Part shown: one piece after another, positions 47,990-57,827 of the stretch
Numbering within the stretch: position 1 is the first letter of the stretch
Layout of the letters: every line of letters starts with the position of its first letter
Assembly (NCBI RefSeq): GCF_011516645.4
Contig: NZ_CP088285.1
Coordinates: forward strand, 6,776,501-6,840,500
Length of the DNA stretch: 64,000 nt
Direction: 5' to 3'
Origin: Bradyrhizobium septentrionale
Lineage (GTDB): Bacteria > Pseudomonadota > Alphaproteobacteria > Rhizobiales > Xanthobacteraceae
Translations under genes and position numbers: made by a program
Notes under the pieces: generated by a model
Seen by the model: the letters and a program-made list of their open reading frames with translations, nothing else
The model's database searches: none
Told to the model about the DNA's origin: nothing

Positions 47990-49153
47990 TTACTGCTTCT
48001 TCTGCGGAATGAAGGTCGGTCCGACGGTGCGGATCTGGCCGTCGCTCGCGGGCGCGGCCGGCGCCGTGGCTTCAGCGGCGGCGGGTTGCTGCGGCGCTGC
48101 CGCTGCCGGCGTACCCTTCTTGCCGGCGGCGGCCTTGGTCTGAGCCCGCTGCTGCATCTTCCGCGCGCTCTCCTCGGTGACGATGATGTCGCCCTGCTGC
48201 TCGGCGGACGCCTTGTCGTCGACGGCCTTCAGCGCCTCCGCCCAGCTCTGGCCGGCCGGCTTGCAGGAGCAGGACGGGTTGAACTCCGTGCGGTACTTGA
48301 AGGCGTTCGGCAACGCCGAGTAGGACTGGCCGTTGATCGAGACCGCCTGGTTGATGTCCTCGCCGGGATTCCGGTAGGTGAACAGGCTGGCCTCTGCGGC
48401 CGGGCACTGCGCCTTGCAGATTTGCTCGTCGGCGGCGAAGCGGGCCTGCGAGGTTGCGAACGAGATCGGGAAATAGGCGCCGTCGCAGGTGCGGACGCAG
48501 ACGGTGCGGAAGGTGCCGGACTGCGCGCCATATTGCGCGTCGGGCGGGGGCAGCGGATTGGGATTGTTTTGGCCGCCGCCGAACAGGTTCTCGATGAAAT
48601 TGCCGGGGCCGCGCGCCGCCGCGGCATATTGCGGGCCGCAATTGTTCTGCGCGAGCGCGGTCAAGACCGAGCGGCGCTGGTTCTCGCGGTCGGCGCCGCC
48701 GAGTCCGCCGGAGCGCAGCCGCTCCAGATTCGAGGTGATCTGGTCGAGATTGGCGCGCATCTGCTGGATCTGGGTGTTGACCGGACCGCACTGCGCCGAG
48801 TTGTTATTGAAAAGCGAAAAGAACCCGGAACTGTCGCAGCCCATGCGCCGGGCCTGCGCCGTCACCCGATCGAGCTCGCCCTGCTGCCTTGTGGCCGCAT
48901 CCTGATAGCGGCGGATCTGCTCGTCCTTGGCCGGGTCACCGGTGCCGCCGCCACGATCGATCGCCGCCAGCTGGCCTTCGAGCCGTCCGCACATCGGATT
49001 GGCTTGCGGATTGGCCTGTGCACCCTGCGGCACCGGGCCGGGCGGGCCCGGGGGCACCTGCGCGAATGCGCCCGTGGCTGATAGGGCGATGCCGGCCAGC
49101 ACGGCGCCGGTCAGAAGCCAGCGGGAGAAGCGAGAACAGGGGCTATTGGGCAT
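47990..49153 (-). CDS. DUF2865 exported protein
   Basis: A 387-residue secreted protein with a signal peptide cleaved near AFAQ (about 32), a proline-rich neck, a coiled coil and a Cys-bearing DUF2865 core (FRTVCVRTCDGAYFPISF, then CKAQCPAAEASLFTYR). A Lys/Ala/Pro-rich tail follows. Six to eight conserved cysteines suggest disulfides in the periplasm. The function is unknown; typical of Rhizobiales. Confidence 0.82.
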   Translation of the reverse strand: MPNSPCSRFSRWLLTGAVLAGIALSATGAFAQVPPGPPGPVPQGAQANPQANPMCGRLEGQLAAIDRGGGTGDPAKDEQIRRYQDAATRQQGELDRVTAQARRMGCDSSGFFSLFNNNSAQCGPVNTQIQQMRANLDQITSNLERLRSGGLGGADRENQRRSVLTALAQNNCGPQYAAAARGPGNFIENLFGGGQNNPNPLPPPDAQYGAQSGTFRTVCVRTCDGAYFPISFATSQARFAADEQICKAQCPAAEASLFTYRNPGEDINQAVSINGQSYSALPNAFKYRTEFNPSCSCKPAGQSWAEALKAVDDKASAEQQGDIIVTEESARKMQQRAQTKAAAGKKGTPAAAAPQQPAAAEATAPAAPASDGQIRTVGPTFIPQKKQ

Positions 49154-49316
49154 ATCCGGCCATTAAAACGACGCCGCGCGGCGATCAACGCCAAAGCGCG
49201 CGGCCAAGGTCACCTGCGAAGGTCGCCTGCAATAGCCGTTTCTCGGGGCAGCGTCACGTCGTTTCCGGGGCGCCGGTGTGGCAATAACCCCGCTTGACCA
49301 GCGGCTTGCCGCGGCC

Positions 49317-49625
49317 TCAGCGCTGACAGGTGATGGCGACGTATTCGCCGCAGACATTGCCCGAGCATTTCTCGTTCGCGGCGTGCGGAACCGCGCCGGT
49401 GATCTCGTCCGGATCGACGCGGCGGAAATTGGTGGCCTGCGCAAAATCGCGTGACCGGCAGTAGGCGCGGGCGGCAGATGCGCCGCAGCGGTCGCCGTGC
49501 GCCAGGCATTGGTCGATGCCGTAGCCGTCGGCCTGGTTGGCGATGATGAAGACGCGGCTGTCGGCCAATGCGGCCGAGGAGACAAGGACGAACGTGCAGG
49601 CAATCAATGCTGAAATGGGCCGCAT
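49317..49625 (-). CDS. small secreted Cys-rich protein
   Basis: A 102-residue protein with a signal peptide cleaved near ALA (about 21). It has six cysteines in pairs (IDQCLAHGDRCG, AYCRSRDF, EKCSGNVC, then ITC), a disulfide-stabilised pattern. No characterised family is recognised; similar short proteins occur in Bradyrhizobium. It stands alone upstream of the convergent neighbours. Confidence 0.7.
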   Translation of the reverse strand: MRPISALIACTFVLVSSAALADSRVFIIANQADGYGIDQCLAHGDRCGASAARAYCRSRDFAQATNFRRVDPDEITGAVPHAANEKCSGNVCGEYVAITCQR

Positions 49626-49795
49626 GGCGCACCAATGAAAATGGCGGGGAATCCGCTGGCCCTTCCGATACGCCCAAATGCTTAATAATGATTAACCATG
49701 AGGGCGTTGGCGTGATTTTGGCCCGCCCCGGGCGCTGCAAATCGCCCGAAAACAGCCCCTTGACGCCATGCAGGGGCATGAGACAGGATGGAACC

Positions 49796-49846
49796 ATGAA
49801 CGGCCACCTCGCCATCTGCAGCATTTGCCGCGAGATTATTAGCTAG
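49796..49846 (+). promoter_or_regulatory. candidate Cys-codon leader peptide upstream of cysS
   Basis: A 16-codon frame, MNGHLAICSICREIIS, starts at ATG 49796 with AGGA upstream and holds two Cys codons three codons apart. A stem-loop at 49841-49859, 8 bp including one wobble pair, overlaps its stop codon. cysS begins 76 bases further on. This layout fits translation-dependent attenuation by charged tRNA-Cys, inferred from position and codons only. Confidence 0.35.
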
Positions 49847-49922
49847 CGATTCGCTGGCTGAGGCCGTCTTTTCTCAATCACCCTGAGATGATCGGACGCC
49901 CGGCCGCGAGGACAGGTGATCC

Positions 49923-51323
49923 ATGGAATTGCGCCTTTACGATACGTTGACCCGGGAGAAGCGGCCATTCGTGCCGCTCGATGCCAATAACGTCCGCATG
50001 TATGCCTGCGGACCGACGGTCTATGACTTCGCCCATATCGGCAACGGCCGCGCCGCTGTCGTTTTCGACGCGCTGTTCCGCATGCTGCGCCATCGCTATG
50101 GCGCCGGCCACGTGACCTATGTCCGGAACATCACCGACGTCGACGACAAGATCAACGTCCGCGCCGCGCGGGATTATCCCGGCGTGCCGCTGAACGAGGC
50201 GATCCGCAAGGTCACCGAGCAGACCTATCAGCAATACCAGGACGACGTCACGGCGCTCGGCTGCTTGCCGCCCACGGTGCAGCCGCGCGCCACCGAGCAC
50301 ATCCCGGAGATGCGCGCGATCATCGAGAAGCTGGTCGCCGGCGGCTTTGCCTATGTCGCCGAGGACCACGTGCTGTTCTCGCCGCAGGCGATGAATGCGG
50401 CCAATTCGGAGCTGCCGCGCTACGGCGCGCTGTCGAAGCGCTCGCTCGACGAGATGATCGCCGGCGCCCGCGTCGACGTTGCGCCCTACAAGCGCGACAA
50501 CACCGACTTCGTGCTGTGGAAGCCGTCGAAGCCGGGCGAGCCGTCATGGCCGTCGCCATCAGGCATCGCCGTCGAGGGCCGGCCCGGTTGGCACATCGAG
50601 TGCTCGGCGATGGCCTGGAAGCATCTCGGCGAGAAGTTCGACATCCATGGCGGCGGCATCGACCTGGTGTTCCCGCACCATGAGAACGAGCTCGCGCAAA
50701 CCTGCTGCGCGTTCAACTCCGACCGCATGGCCAATGTCTGGATGCACAACGGCTTCCTGCAGATCGAAAGCGAGAAGATGTCGAAGTCGCTCGGCAACTT
50801 CTTCACGATCCGCGATCTCCTGGCCGATTGGCCGGGCGAAGTGCTGCGGCTCAGCATGCTGCGGACGCATTACCGTTCGCCGCTCGACTGGACGCTGAAA
50901 AGCGCGGAAGAGGCCGCGAGAACGCTCGACGACTGGTATGCGGTCGCGGCCGACGCCGAGCCCGGCGCGCCGTCGCCGGCGATGGTCGAGGCGCTTTACG
51001 ACGACCTCAACACGGCGCAGGCGATCGCCGTGCTGCACGGCCTCCGCAATGCCGCATCGGCCAGCGAGCAGAGCCGCAGGGAGTTTGCCGGTTCGCTCCG
51101 GCTGCTCGGCTTCCTGTCGGAGAGCGCGGCCGCGTGGGAGGGACGCAAGCAGCAGGCAAGTGGCGTCGATGCTGCCGCCGTCGAGGCGCTGATCGCCGAG
51201 CGCACCGCGGCGCGTGCGCGCAAGGACTTCAAGGAGTCCGACCGGATCCGCGATCAGCTCGCCGCGATGGGCGTGGTGATCAAGGATTCCAAGGACGGCA
51301 CCACCTGGGAGGTTGCGCGATGA
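49923..51323 (+). CDS. cysS: cysteinyl-tRNA synthetase
   Basis: A 466-residue class I synthetase. [15 protein letters not shown] (29-43) holds the zinc Cys 29 and the HIGN signature; the ATP motif KMSKS is near 283. The zinc ligands also include [11 protein letters not shown] and HHENE. It charges tRNA-Cys. Its stop overlaps the GNAT ATG (ATGA), and the GNAT stop overlaps cimA. Translation coupling links it to those two genes. Confidence 0.95.
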   Translation: MELRLYDTLTREKRPFVPLDANNVRMYACGPTVYDFAHIGNGRAAVVFDALFRMLRHRYGAGHVTYVRNITDVDDKINVRAARDYPGVPLNEAIRKVTEQTYQQYQDDVTALGCLPPTVQPRATEHIPEMRAIIEKLVAGGFAYVAEDHVLFSPQAMNAANSELPRYGALSKRSLDEMIAGARVDVAPYKRDNTDFVLWKPSKPGEPSWPSPSGIAVEGRPGWHIECSAMAWKHLGEKFDIHGGGIDLVFPHHENELAQTCCAFNSDRMANVWMHNGFLQIESEKMSKSLGNFFTIRDLLADWPGEVLRLSMLRTHYRSPLDWTLKSAEEAARTLDDWYAVAADAEPGAPSPAMVEALYDDLNTAQAIAVLHGLRNAASASEQSRREFAGSLRLLGFLSESAAAWEGRKQQASGVDAAAVEALIAERTAARARKDFKESDRIRDQLAAMGVVIKDSKDGTTWEVAR

Positions 51324-51826
51324 GCCGTTCCGCACCCGCATTGCGCCCGTATCTGCCTGACGACGCGCCGCTTCTGGCGGCGATCTTCGCGGCCTCGATC
51401 ATGGACCTGACCGGCGACGATTACAGCGAGGCGCAGCAGGAAGCCTGGGCGGGGGCCGCCGACGACGAGGAGGCCTTCGGCAAAAAGCTCGCCGGGCAGC
51501 TGACGCTGATCGCGACCTTGCAGGGCGCGCCGGTCGGCTTCGCCTCGCTGAAGGGGACCGACACGATCGACATGCTCTATGTGCATCCGAGCGCGGTGGG
51601 GCAGGGTGCGGGCAGCGCGCTGTGCGACGCGCTGGAGAAGATCGCCAGCGCCCGCGGCACCAAGGCCCTGAAGGTCGACGCCAGCGATACCGCGCTGGAG
51701 TTCTTCCGCAAGCGCGGCTACGTCGCGCAGCAGCGCAATACAGTCACCGTCAACGACGAATGGCTCGCCAACACCACGATGCAGAAGACGCTCGACGGTG
51801 TCGCGACCCCGGGAGGCCACGCATGA
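51320..51826 (+). CDS. GNAT family N-acetyltransferase
   Basis: A 168-residue GNAT protein. The acetyl-CoA pyrophosphate motif lies in [18 protein letters not shown] (about 96-113) after DMLYV, and the C-terminal strand-helix [15 protein letters not shown] completes the fold. Its substrate is unknown. It is wedged between cysS and cimA, overlapping both by ATGA, so it is made with them. Confidence 0.88.
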   Translation: MSRSAPALRPYLPDDAPLLAAIFAASIMDLTGDDYSEAQQEAWAGAADDEEAFGKKLAGQLTLIATLQGAPVGFASLKGTDTIDMLYVHPSAVGQGAGSALCDALEKIASARGTKALKVDASDTALEFFRKRGYVAQQRNTVTVNDEWLANTTMQKTLDGVATPGGHA

Positions 51827-53421
51827 GCCGCGAACGCCTCTATCTGTTCGACACCACGCTGCGCGACGGCGCGCAGACCAATGGCGTCGATTTCACGCTG
51901 CAGGACAAGCAGGTGATCGCGGCGATGCTCGACCAGCTCGGCATCGACTATGTCGAAGGCGGCTATCCCGGCGCCAATCCGACCGACAGCGAGTTCTTCA
52001 GCAAGAAGCCCGCCTTCGACCATGCGCGCTTCACTGCCTTCGGCATGACGCGGCGGCCGGGCCGCTCGGCCTCGAACGATCCGGGGCTCGCCGCCATTCT
52101 CGAGGCCAGGGCGGATGCGATCTGCTTCGTCGCAAAATCCTCCGCCTACCAGGTCCGCGTCGCGCTCGAGACCACCAACGAGGAGAATCTCGCTTCGATC
52201 CGAGACAGCGTCGCCGCCGCAAAGGCGCTCGGCCGCGAAGTGATGGTCGACTGCGAGCATTTCTTCGACGGCTACAAGGAGAACCGCGACTACGCGCTTG
52301 CCTGCGCCAAGGCGGCCTATGAGGCCGGCGCGCGCTGGGTGGTGCTGTGCGACACCAATGGCGGCACCATGCCGCATGAGGTCGAGACCATCGTCGGCGA
52401 CGTGATCAAGCATGTGCCGGGCGCCAACCTTGGCATCCATGCGCATAATGATACCGAGCAGGCGGTGGCCAATTCGCTCGCCGCTGTGCGCGCCGGCGCG
52501 CGGCAGATCCAGGGCACGCTCAACGGCCTCGGCGAGCGCTGCGGCAACGCCAACCTCTGCTCGCTGATCCCGACCTTGAAGCTGAAGCAGGAGTTTGCCG
52601 ACAAGTTCGAGATCGGCGTCACCACGGAAAAAATGGCGACGCTGATGAAGGTGTCGCGCACGCTCGACGACATGCTGAACCGCGCCCCCAATCGCCATGC
52701 GGCCTATGTCGGCGAGAGCGCCTTCGTCACCAAGACCGGCATCCATGCCTCCGCGGTGATGAAGGATCCGCAGACCTACGAGCACGTGCTGCCGGATTTG
52801 GTCGGCAATCACCGCAAGGTGCTGGTGTCAGACCAGGCCGGCCGCTCCAACGTGATGGCCGAGCTCGACCGCGCCGGCATCGTCTATGACAAGGGCGATC
52901 CGCGGCTGACCCGTCTGGTCGAGGAGCTGAAGGAGCGCGAGGCTACGGGGTTCGCCTATGAATCCGCCAACGCCTCGTTCGAGCTGTTGGCGCGGCGCAC
53001 GCTCGGCAAGGTGCCGGAATATTTCAAGGTCGAGCAGTTCGACGTCAATGTCGAGCAGCGCTACAACGCCAACGGCCAGCGCGTCACGGTGGCGCTCGCG
53101 GTGGTGAAGGTCGACGTCGACGGTGAGCGGCTGATCTCGGCCGCCGAAGGCAACGGTCCGGTCAACGCGCTCGACGTCGCGCTGCGCAAGGATCTCGGCA
53201 AGTACCAGAAATATATCGACGGGCTGAAGCTGATCGATTACCGCGTGCGAATCCTCAATGGCGGCTCCGAGGCGGTCACGCGCGTGCTGATCGAGAGCGA
53301 GGACGAGACCGGCGACAGCTGGATCACGGTCGGCGTGTCGCCCAACATCATCGATGCCTCGTTCCAGGCGCTGATGGATTCATTGGTCTACAAGCTGGTG
53401 AAGTCGGGCGCGCCGGTGTAG
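51823..53421 (+). CDS. cimA: (R)-citramalate synthase
   Basis: A 532-residue enzyme of the isopropylmalate synthase family. FDTTLRDGAQTNGVDFTLQ (9-27) opens the TIM barrel, with GIHAHNDTEQAV holding the metal His pair and GNANLCSLIP following. The C-terminal allosteric LeuA dimer domain lies at about 400-520. The GAQTNG rather than GEQSPG hallmark separates citramalate synthase from LeuA. It makes (R)-citramalate from pyruvate and acetyl-CoA for isoleucine via 2-ketobutyrate. Confidence 0.88.
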   Translation: MSRERLYLFDTTLRDGAQTNGVDFTLQDKQVIAAMLDQLGIDYVEGGYPGANPTDSEFFSKKPAFDHARFTAFGMTRRPGRSASNDPGLAAILEARADAICFVAKSSAYQVRVALETTNEENLASIRDSVAAAKALGREVMVDCEHFFDGYKENRDYALACAKAAYEAGARWVVLCDTNGGTMPHEVETIVGDVIKHVPGANLGIHAHNDTEQAVANSLAAVRAGARQIQGTLNGLGERCGNANLCSLIPTLKLKQEFADKFEIGVTTEKMATLMKVSRTLDDMLNRAPNRHAAYVGESAFVTKTGIHASAVMKDPQTYEHVLPDLVGNHRKVLVSDQAGRSNVMAELDRAGIVYDKGDPRLTRLVEELKEREATGFAYESANASFELLARRTLGKVPEYFKVEQFDVNVEQRYNANGQRVTVALAVVKVDVDGERLISAAEGNGPVNALDVALRKDLGKYQKYIDGLKLIDYRVRILNGGSEAVTRVLIESEDETGDSWITVGVSPNIIDASFQALMDSLVYKLVKSGAPV

Positions 53422-53444
53422 GCCGGCGTGCAAGTGTATCGCAT

Positions 53445-53530
53445 CGTCATTGCGAGGAGCGATAGCGACGAAGCAATCCATTTCTCAGCGTGCGGCCCGA
53501 TGGATTGCTTCGCTTCGCTCGCAATGACGG
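53445..53530. repeat. dispersed palindromic repeat, family D
   Basis: It starts CGTCATTGCGAGGAGCGATA and ends in the mirrored CGCTCGCAATGACGG; inner arms are GAAGCAATCC and GGATTGCTTC. A truncated copy with the same ends is at about 41927-41955. It lies between cimA and the VOC gene. Confidence 0.85.
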
Positions 53531-53546
53531 TTGGAAGGGAGGGCAC

Positions 53547-53924
53547 ATGATCGACCACGTCTCCGTCGGCGTCCGCGATCTCGAACGCGCCGCGCAGTTC
53601 TATGAACCGACGCTGGCCGCGCTCAGCTTGACCCGTCTGGTCACGCGGCCGGCAACGATCGGCTTCGGCAAGGCCTATCCCGAATTCTGGATCAATCTGC
53701 GCGCCACGATGGCGCAGGTCGCGCATGAGAGCGGCAGCCATATCTGCCTGCGCGCCAAGACCACCGCGGAGGTCGATGCCTTCCATGCCGCCGCGCTGGC
53801 CTCCGGCGGCTTATCCGATGGTGCCCCCGGCCTGCGCCCGCACGACCGCGTGCGCTACTACGCCGCCTTCGTCCTCGACCCCGACGGCAATCGCATCGAG
53901 GCCGTGACGTTTCCGAGCGAGTAG
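53547..53924 (+). CDS. VOC family protein
   Basis: A 125-residue glyoxalase-fold protein: IDHVSVGVRDLERAAQFYEP in the first half and YYAAFVLDPDGNRIEAVTF in the second. The His of IDHVSVG and the Glu in RIEAV are metal candidates. No stronger substrate assignment is possible. It starts 16 bases after the family-D repeat. Confidence 0.82.
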   Translation: MIDHVSVGVRDLERAAQFYEPTLAALSLTRLVTRPATIGFGKAYPEFWINLRATMAQVAHESGSHICLRAKTTAEVDAFHAAALASGGLSDGAPGLRPHDRVRYYAAFVLDPDGNRIEAVTFPSE

Positions 53925-53953
53925 GGCTTCGATACGCGGCGAAGATTCCAAAC

Positions 53954-54056
53954 CCGTCATCCTGAGGTGCGAGCGGAGCGAGCCTCGAAGGATGAATCGG
54001 CCACCAGCCGGGCCGTGCATCCTTCGAGACGCGCTGCGCGCTCCTCAGGATGACGG
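53954..54056. repeat. dispersed palindromic repeat, family C (copy 2)
   Basis: It begins CCGTCATCCTGAGGTGCGAG and ends CTCCTCAGGATGACGG, with CCTTCGAGAC-like arms between. It falls between the VOC gene and the convergent LOG gene. Confidence 0.85.
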
Positions 54057-54101
54057 GAAGGAGGCTGATGCGAGCCGAAGAGGTCGCTGGAGTGTTCTCG
54101 C

Positions 54102-54707
54102 CTACAGCCGCCGCGCCACTTCCGGCGCGAGTTCCTTCGCGGCTTCCGGCGTGCGCGCCACCGCCGAGCGCAGCCGCGGCAGGATGTCGTCGACGCGGTC
54201 GGCCATCAGGACGTTGATCGGCAGCGTCGCGCGGATGAATTCGGTCGTGCGCATGTGGCTCAGCAGCGAGAGCAGGGGTTCCCAGAAGCCATCAATATTG
54301 GCGAGCAGGATCGGTTTGTGGTGACGGCCCAGTTGCTGCCAGGTCAATTGCTCGACCAGCTCCTCCAGCGTGCCGATGCCGCCGGGCAGCGCCACGAACG
54401 CATCCGAACGTTCGAACATCAGGCGCTTGCGCTCATGCATGTCGGGCGTGACGATCATCTCCTGAACCGAGGTCAGCGCGTTCTCGCGCGCGCGCAGGAA
54501 TTCGGGAATGATGCCGGTGACGGAGCCGCCATGATCGAGGGTGGATTTTGCGACCGCGCCCATCAGGCCGATCGAGCCGCCGCCATAGACCAGGCGCACG
54601 TTGTTGTCGGCAAAGCTCTTGCCGAGCGCGACGGCAGCTTCGATGAAGCGGGGATTGTTACCGGGGCCGGAGCCGCAATAGACACAGACAGTCTTGATTT
54701 GGTTCAT
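54102..54707 (-). CDS. LOG family protein (cytokinin riboside 5'-monophosphate phosphoribohydrolase type)
   Basis: A 201-residue Rossmann-fold protein. The catalytic PGGIGTLEEL motif is at about 111-120, preceded by the conserved MHERKRLMFERSDAF and the N-terminal VCVYCGSGPG. The family hydrolyses nucleotide monophosphate N-glycosidic bonds and in some bacteria and plants releases active cytokinins. Which nucleotide is used here is unknown. ATG 54707 is preferred over longer in-frame starts. Confidence 0.88.
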   Translation of the reverse strand: MNQIKTVCVYCGSGPGNNPRFIEAAVALGKSFADNNVRLVYGGGSIGLMGAVAKSTLDHGGSVTGIIPEFLRARENALTSVQEMIVTPDMHERKRLMFERSDAFVALPGGIGTLEELVEQLTWQQLGRHHKPILLANIDGFWEPLLSLLSHMRTTEFIRATLPINVLMADRVDDILPRLRSAVARTPEAAKELAPEVARRL

Positions 54708-54944
54708 ACGTTCCTTGTGGCATTGCAGCGTAAACAGGGTCAAGACTCGCATATGGGGATTAAGGGTCAAAAAATCCCGTAAATTCCCGCGAATCGCGAA
54801 CAATTTTCGTCATAAGCCTGTACGCCGCATTCAAACGATCTATATGACGGGCACAATGGCAAATCGTGGAAAAGCTGTGGCAGCGGACCGCCGCGCCGGC
54901 ATGGCAGTGCTCTTCATCACCCTCCTGGCGCGGGCGGGCTCCTG

Positions 54945-56933
54945 ATGGTGCCGCCGCAACCCAATGTGACCGCTGCTGCGCCGCCCGCGGCCGCGGCGCC
55001 GGCCGTCGAGAAGGGGACGCTGCTCGGCACGCTCGTTCATCTCTGGCCCTATATCTGGCCGGGCGATCGCGCCGATCTGAAGACGCGCGTGATCTGGTCG
55101 GTGGTGCTGCTGCTGTTCGCCAAGCTCGCGACGCTGTCGGTGCCGTTCACCTTCAAATGGGCGATCGATGCGCTGAACGGCACGGGCTCGGCGCCGGTCG
55201 CGCCGTCGAACTGGGTGGTGTGGCTGATCGCCTCTCCGGTGCTGATGACGATCAGCTACGGCGCGGTGCGCATCATCATGGCGGTGCTGACGCAGTGGCG
55301 CGACGGCATCTTCGCCCGCGTCGCGATGCATGCGGTGCGGCGGCTTGCCTACATCACCTTCGTGCACATGCACGAATTGTCGCTGCGCTTCCATCTCGAG
55401 CGCAAGACCGGCGGCCTGACCCGCGTGCTGGAGCGCGGCCGCTCCGGCATCGAGACCATCGTGCGGATGGTGATCCTGCAGCTGATCCCGACCATCGTCG
55501 AGGTCGCGCTGCTGGCGGCCGTGCTGCTCTGGCAGTTCGACTGGCGCTACGTGCTCGCCGTGCTGCTGACCGTCGTCGTGTTCATGTACTTCACCTACAT
55601 CGCGACCGAGTGGCGGATCGAGATCCGCCGCAAGATGAACGACTCGGATACCGAGGCGAACACCAAGGCGATCGACTCGCTGCTCAACTACGAGACGGTG
55701 AAGTATTTCGGCGCTGAGGAACGCGAGGCCAGCCGCTACGACCGCTCGATGGAGCGCTACGAGCAGGCCAGCGTGAAGACCTATACCTCGCTTGCGGTGC
55801 TCAACACCGGGCAGGCGATCATCTTCACCGCGGGCCTGACCGCGACCATGCTGATGTGCGCGTTCGGCATCCGCAACGGCACCCACACCGTCGGCGATTT
55901 CGTGCTGATCAATTCGATGATGATCCAGCTCTACCAGCCCTTGAATTTCATGGGCATGGTCTATCGCGAGATCAAGCAGGCGATCATCGACATCGAGAAG
56001 ATGTTCGACGTGCTGGAGCGCAATCCCGAGGTCAAGGATTTGCCGGGCGCGAAGCCGCTCGCGGTGTCCACAGGCAGCGTGCGCTTCGAGGATGTCCGCT
56101 TCGCCTACGAGCCCGACCGGGCGATCCTTAAAGGTCTGAGCTTCGAGGTGCCGGCCGGCAAGACGGTCGCGATCGTCGGTCCCTCCGGCGCCGGCAAGTC
56201 GACGATCTCGCGGCTGCTGTTCCGGCTCTACGACGTTTCGAGCGGCCGCATCCTGATCGACGGGCAGGACATCAAGACCGTGACGCAGGCCTCGCTGCGA
56301 TCGGCGATCGGCATGGTGCCGCAGGACACCGTGCTGTTCAACGACACCATCCGCTACAACATCCGCTACGGCCGCTGGGACGCCAGCAATGAGGAGGTCG
56401 AGGAGGCGGCGCGGCTGGCGCAGATCGACGGCTTCATCCGGATGTCGCCGCAGGGCTATGAGACCCAGGTCGGCGAGCGGGGTCTAAAACTCTCCGGCGG
56501 CGAGAAGCAGCGCGTCGCGATCGCGCGCACGGTGCTGAAGGCGCCGCCGATCCTGGTGCTGGACGAGGCGACGTCTGCGCTCGACAGCCACACCGAGCAC
56601 GAGATCCAGGGCGCGCTGGAGCGGGTGTCGCGCAACCGCACCTCGCTGGTGATCGCGCATCGGCTCTCGACCATCGTCGGCGCCGACGAGATCATCGTGC
56701 TGGACCAGGGTCGGATCGCCGAGCGCGGCACCCATGCGCGGCTTTTGGGCGCCGGCGGCCTCTACGCCAGCATGTGGAACCGGCAGCGCGAGGCCGAGGA
56801 GGCCCGCGAACGGCTCGCCCAGGTCGATGACGACGGCCCGGCGCCGAATCGCCTGCCGCCGCCGGTCACCGAATCCTCTGACGATTCCACCCCGGTTGCG
56901 GGTGAGAAGCCCTTGCCGACCGCCGCGGAATAG
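54945..56933 (+). CDS. Atm1/HMT-type ABC exporter (half transporter)
   Basis: A 662-residue half-size ABC exporter: six membrane helices (about 45-330), then the nucleotide-binding domain with Walker A GPSGAGKST, signature LSGGEKQR, Walker B ILVLDEATSALD and the H-loop AHRLSTI. The helix segments LLNYETVKYFGAEEREA and VREIKQ-like repeats are typical of the mitochondrial Atm1/bacterial glutathione-metal class. It probably homodimerises and exports glutathione-linked or sulfur-containing compounds. The start overlaps a 29-codon upstream frame (TGATG), which may couple translation. Confidence 0.9.
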   Translation: MVPPQPNVTAAAPPAAAAPAVEKGTLLGTLVHLWPYIWPGDRADLKTRVIWSVVLLLFAKLATLSVPFTFKWAIDALNGTGSAPVAPSNWVVWLIASPVLMTISYGAVRIIMAVLTQWRDGIFARVAMHAVRRLAYITFVHMHELSLRFHLERKTGGLTRVLERGRSGIETIVRMVILQLIPTIVEVALLAAVLLWQFDWRYVLAVLLTVVVFMYFTYIATEWRIEIRRKMNDSDTEANTKAIDSLLNYETVKYFGAEEREASRYDRSMERYEQASVKTYTSLAVLNTGQAIIFTAGLTATMLMCAFGIRNGTHTVGDFVLINSMMIQLYQPLNFMGMVYREIKQAIIDIEKMFDVLERNPEVKDLPGAKPLAVSTGSVRFEDVRFAYEPDRAILKGLSFEVPAGKTVAIVGPSGAGKSTISRLLFRLYDVSSGRILIDGQDIKTVTQASLRSAIGMVPQDTVLFNDTIRYNIRYGRWDASNEEVEEAARLAQIDGFIRMSPQGYETQVGERGLKLSGGEKQRVAIARTVLKAPPILVLDEATSALDSHTEHEIQGALERVSRNRTSLVIAHRLSTIVGADEIIVLDQGRIAERGTHARLLGAGGLYASMWNRQREAEEARERLAQVDDDGPAPNRLPPPVTESSDDSTPVAGEKPLPTAAE

Positions 56934-56943
56934 TCGATTTAGG

Positions 56944-56991
56944 GCATGATCCGGAAAAGTGCGAAGCGGTTTTCCGAAAAGATCATGCTTA
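56944..56991. repeat. dispersed palindromic repeat, family A (copy 2)
   Basis: The near reverse complement of copy 1 at 3393-3440, starting GCATGATCCGGAAAAG and ending GATCATGCTT. It follows the ABC exporter gene. Confidence 0.85.
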
Positions 56992-57000
56992 AACAACCAA

Positions 57001-57030
57001 CTAAAGCGCGATGATCCCATCGCGCTTTAG
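57001..57030. repeat. perfect hairpin repeat between the exporter and psd
   Basis: CTAAAGCGCGATG and CATCGCGCTTTAG form a perfect 13-bp stem around ATCC, 71 bases beyond the exporter stop. No T-run follows. It directly follows the family-A repeat. Confidence 0.85.
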
Positions 57031-57074
57031 GGCCTCTCCCGCCAAACCGGGTGGGGAAACGCAAGCGAGCTTTG

Positions 57075-57773
57075 ATGTCGATCGCCAATTCCATCCGCGC
57101 GCAGATCCCGCCGATCCACCCCGAGGGTTATCCGTTCATCGGCGGATTCGCGCTGGCGAGCCTGATCCTGTTCTGGATCTGGACCCCGCTGGGCTGGATC
57201 GGGACGCTGCTCACGGTCTGGTGCGCGCTATTCTTCCGCGATCCCGTCCGCGTGACGCCGTTGCGCGACGGCATCGTGGTGTCGCCGGCCGATGGCCGCG
57301 TCTCGATGGTGGTGCAGGCGCTGCCGCCGGCCGAACTCGGCCTCGGCGACAAGCCTTTGCCGCGCGTCTCGGTGTTCATGAGCGTGTTCAACTGCCATGT
57401 GAACCGCAGCCCGGTGGTCGGCCGCATCGACCGCATCGCCTATCGGCCCGGCGCGTTCATCAATGCCGAGCTCGACAAGGCGAGCGAGGACAATGAGCGC
57501 AATTCGCTTATTATCTCGAACGCCAACGGGCGCATCGGCGTGGTCCAGATCGCGGGCCTGGTGGCGCGCCGCATCGTCTGCTTCGTCAAGGAAGGCCAGT
57601 CGATCGGCGCCGGCGAGCGCTTCGGCCTGATCCGCTTCGGCTCGCGGCTCGACGTCTATCTGCCTGAAGGCACCAAGGCTTTGGTCTCCGAGGGCCAGAC
57701 CGCGGTTGCCGGCGAGACGATTTTGGCGGATTTCCGCGGCGCCGATCCGGGCCGCACCTACCGCGCCGATTAA
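57075..57773 (+). CDS. psd: phosphatidylserine decarboxylase proenzyme (short type)
   Basis: A 232-residue Psd of the short archaeal/alphaproteobacterial class. The self-cleavage site is Gly189-Ser190 in [10 protein letters not shown], which forms the pyruvoyl cofactor. The N-terminal membrane helix covers about 22-48 ([17 protein letters not shown]). Conserved [13 protein letters not shown] and NERN follow. It turns phosphatidylserine into phosphatidylethanolamine and is followed by pssA, the enzyme supplying its substrate. Confidence 0.94.
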   Translation: MSIANSIRAQIPPIHPEGYPFIGGFALASLILFWIWTPLGWIGTLLTVWCALFFRDPVRVTPLRDGIVVSPADGRVSMVVQALPPAELGLGDKPLPRVSVFMSVFNCHVNRSPVVGRIDRIAYRPGAFINAELDKASEDNERNSLIISNANGRIGVVQIAGLVARRIVCFVKEGQSIGAGERFGLIRFGSRLDVYLPEGTKALVSEGQTAVAGETILADFRGADPGRTYRAD

Positions 57774-57827
57774 CTCTGTTTCGCCCGCCCAATCAGCCGG
57801 TTCCCGCCGCAATGGCGGAGTCGGGGC

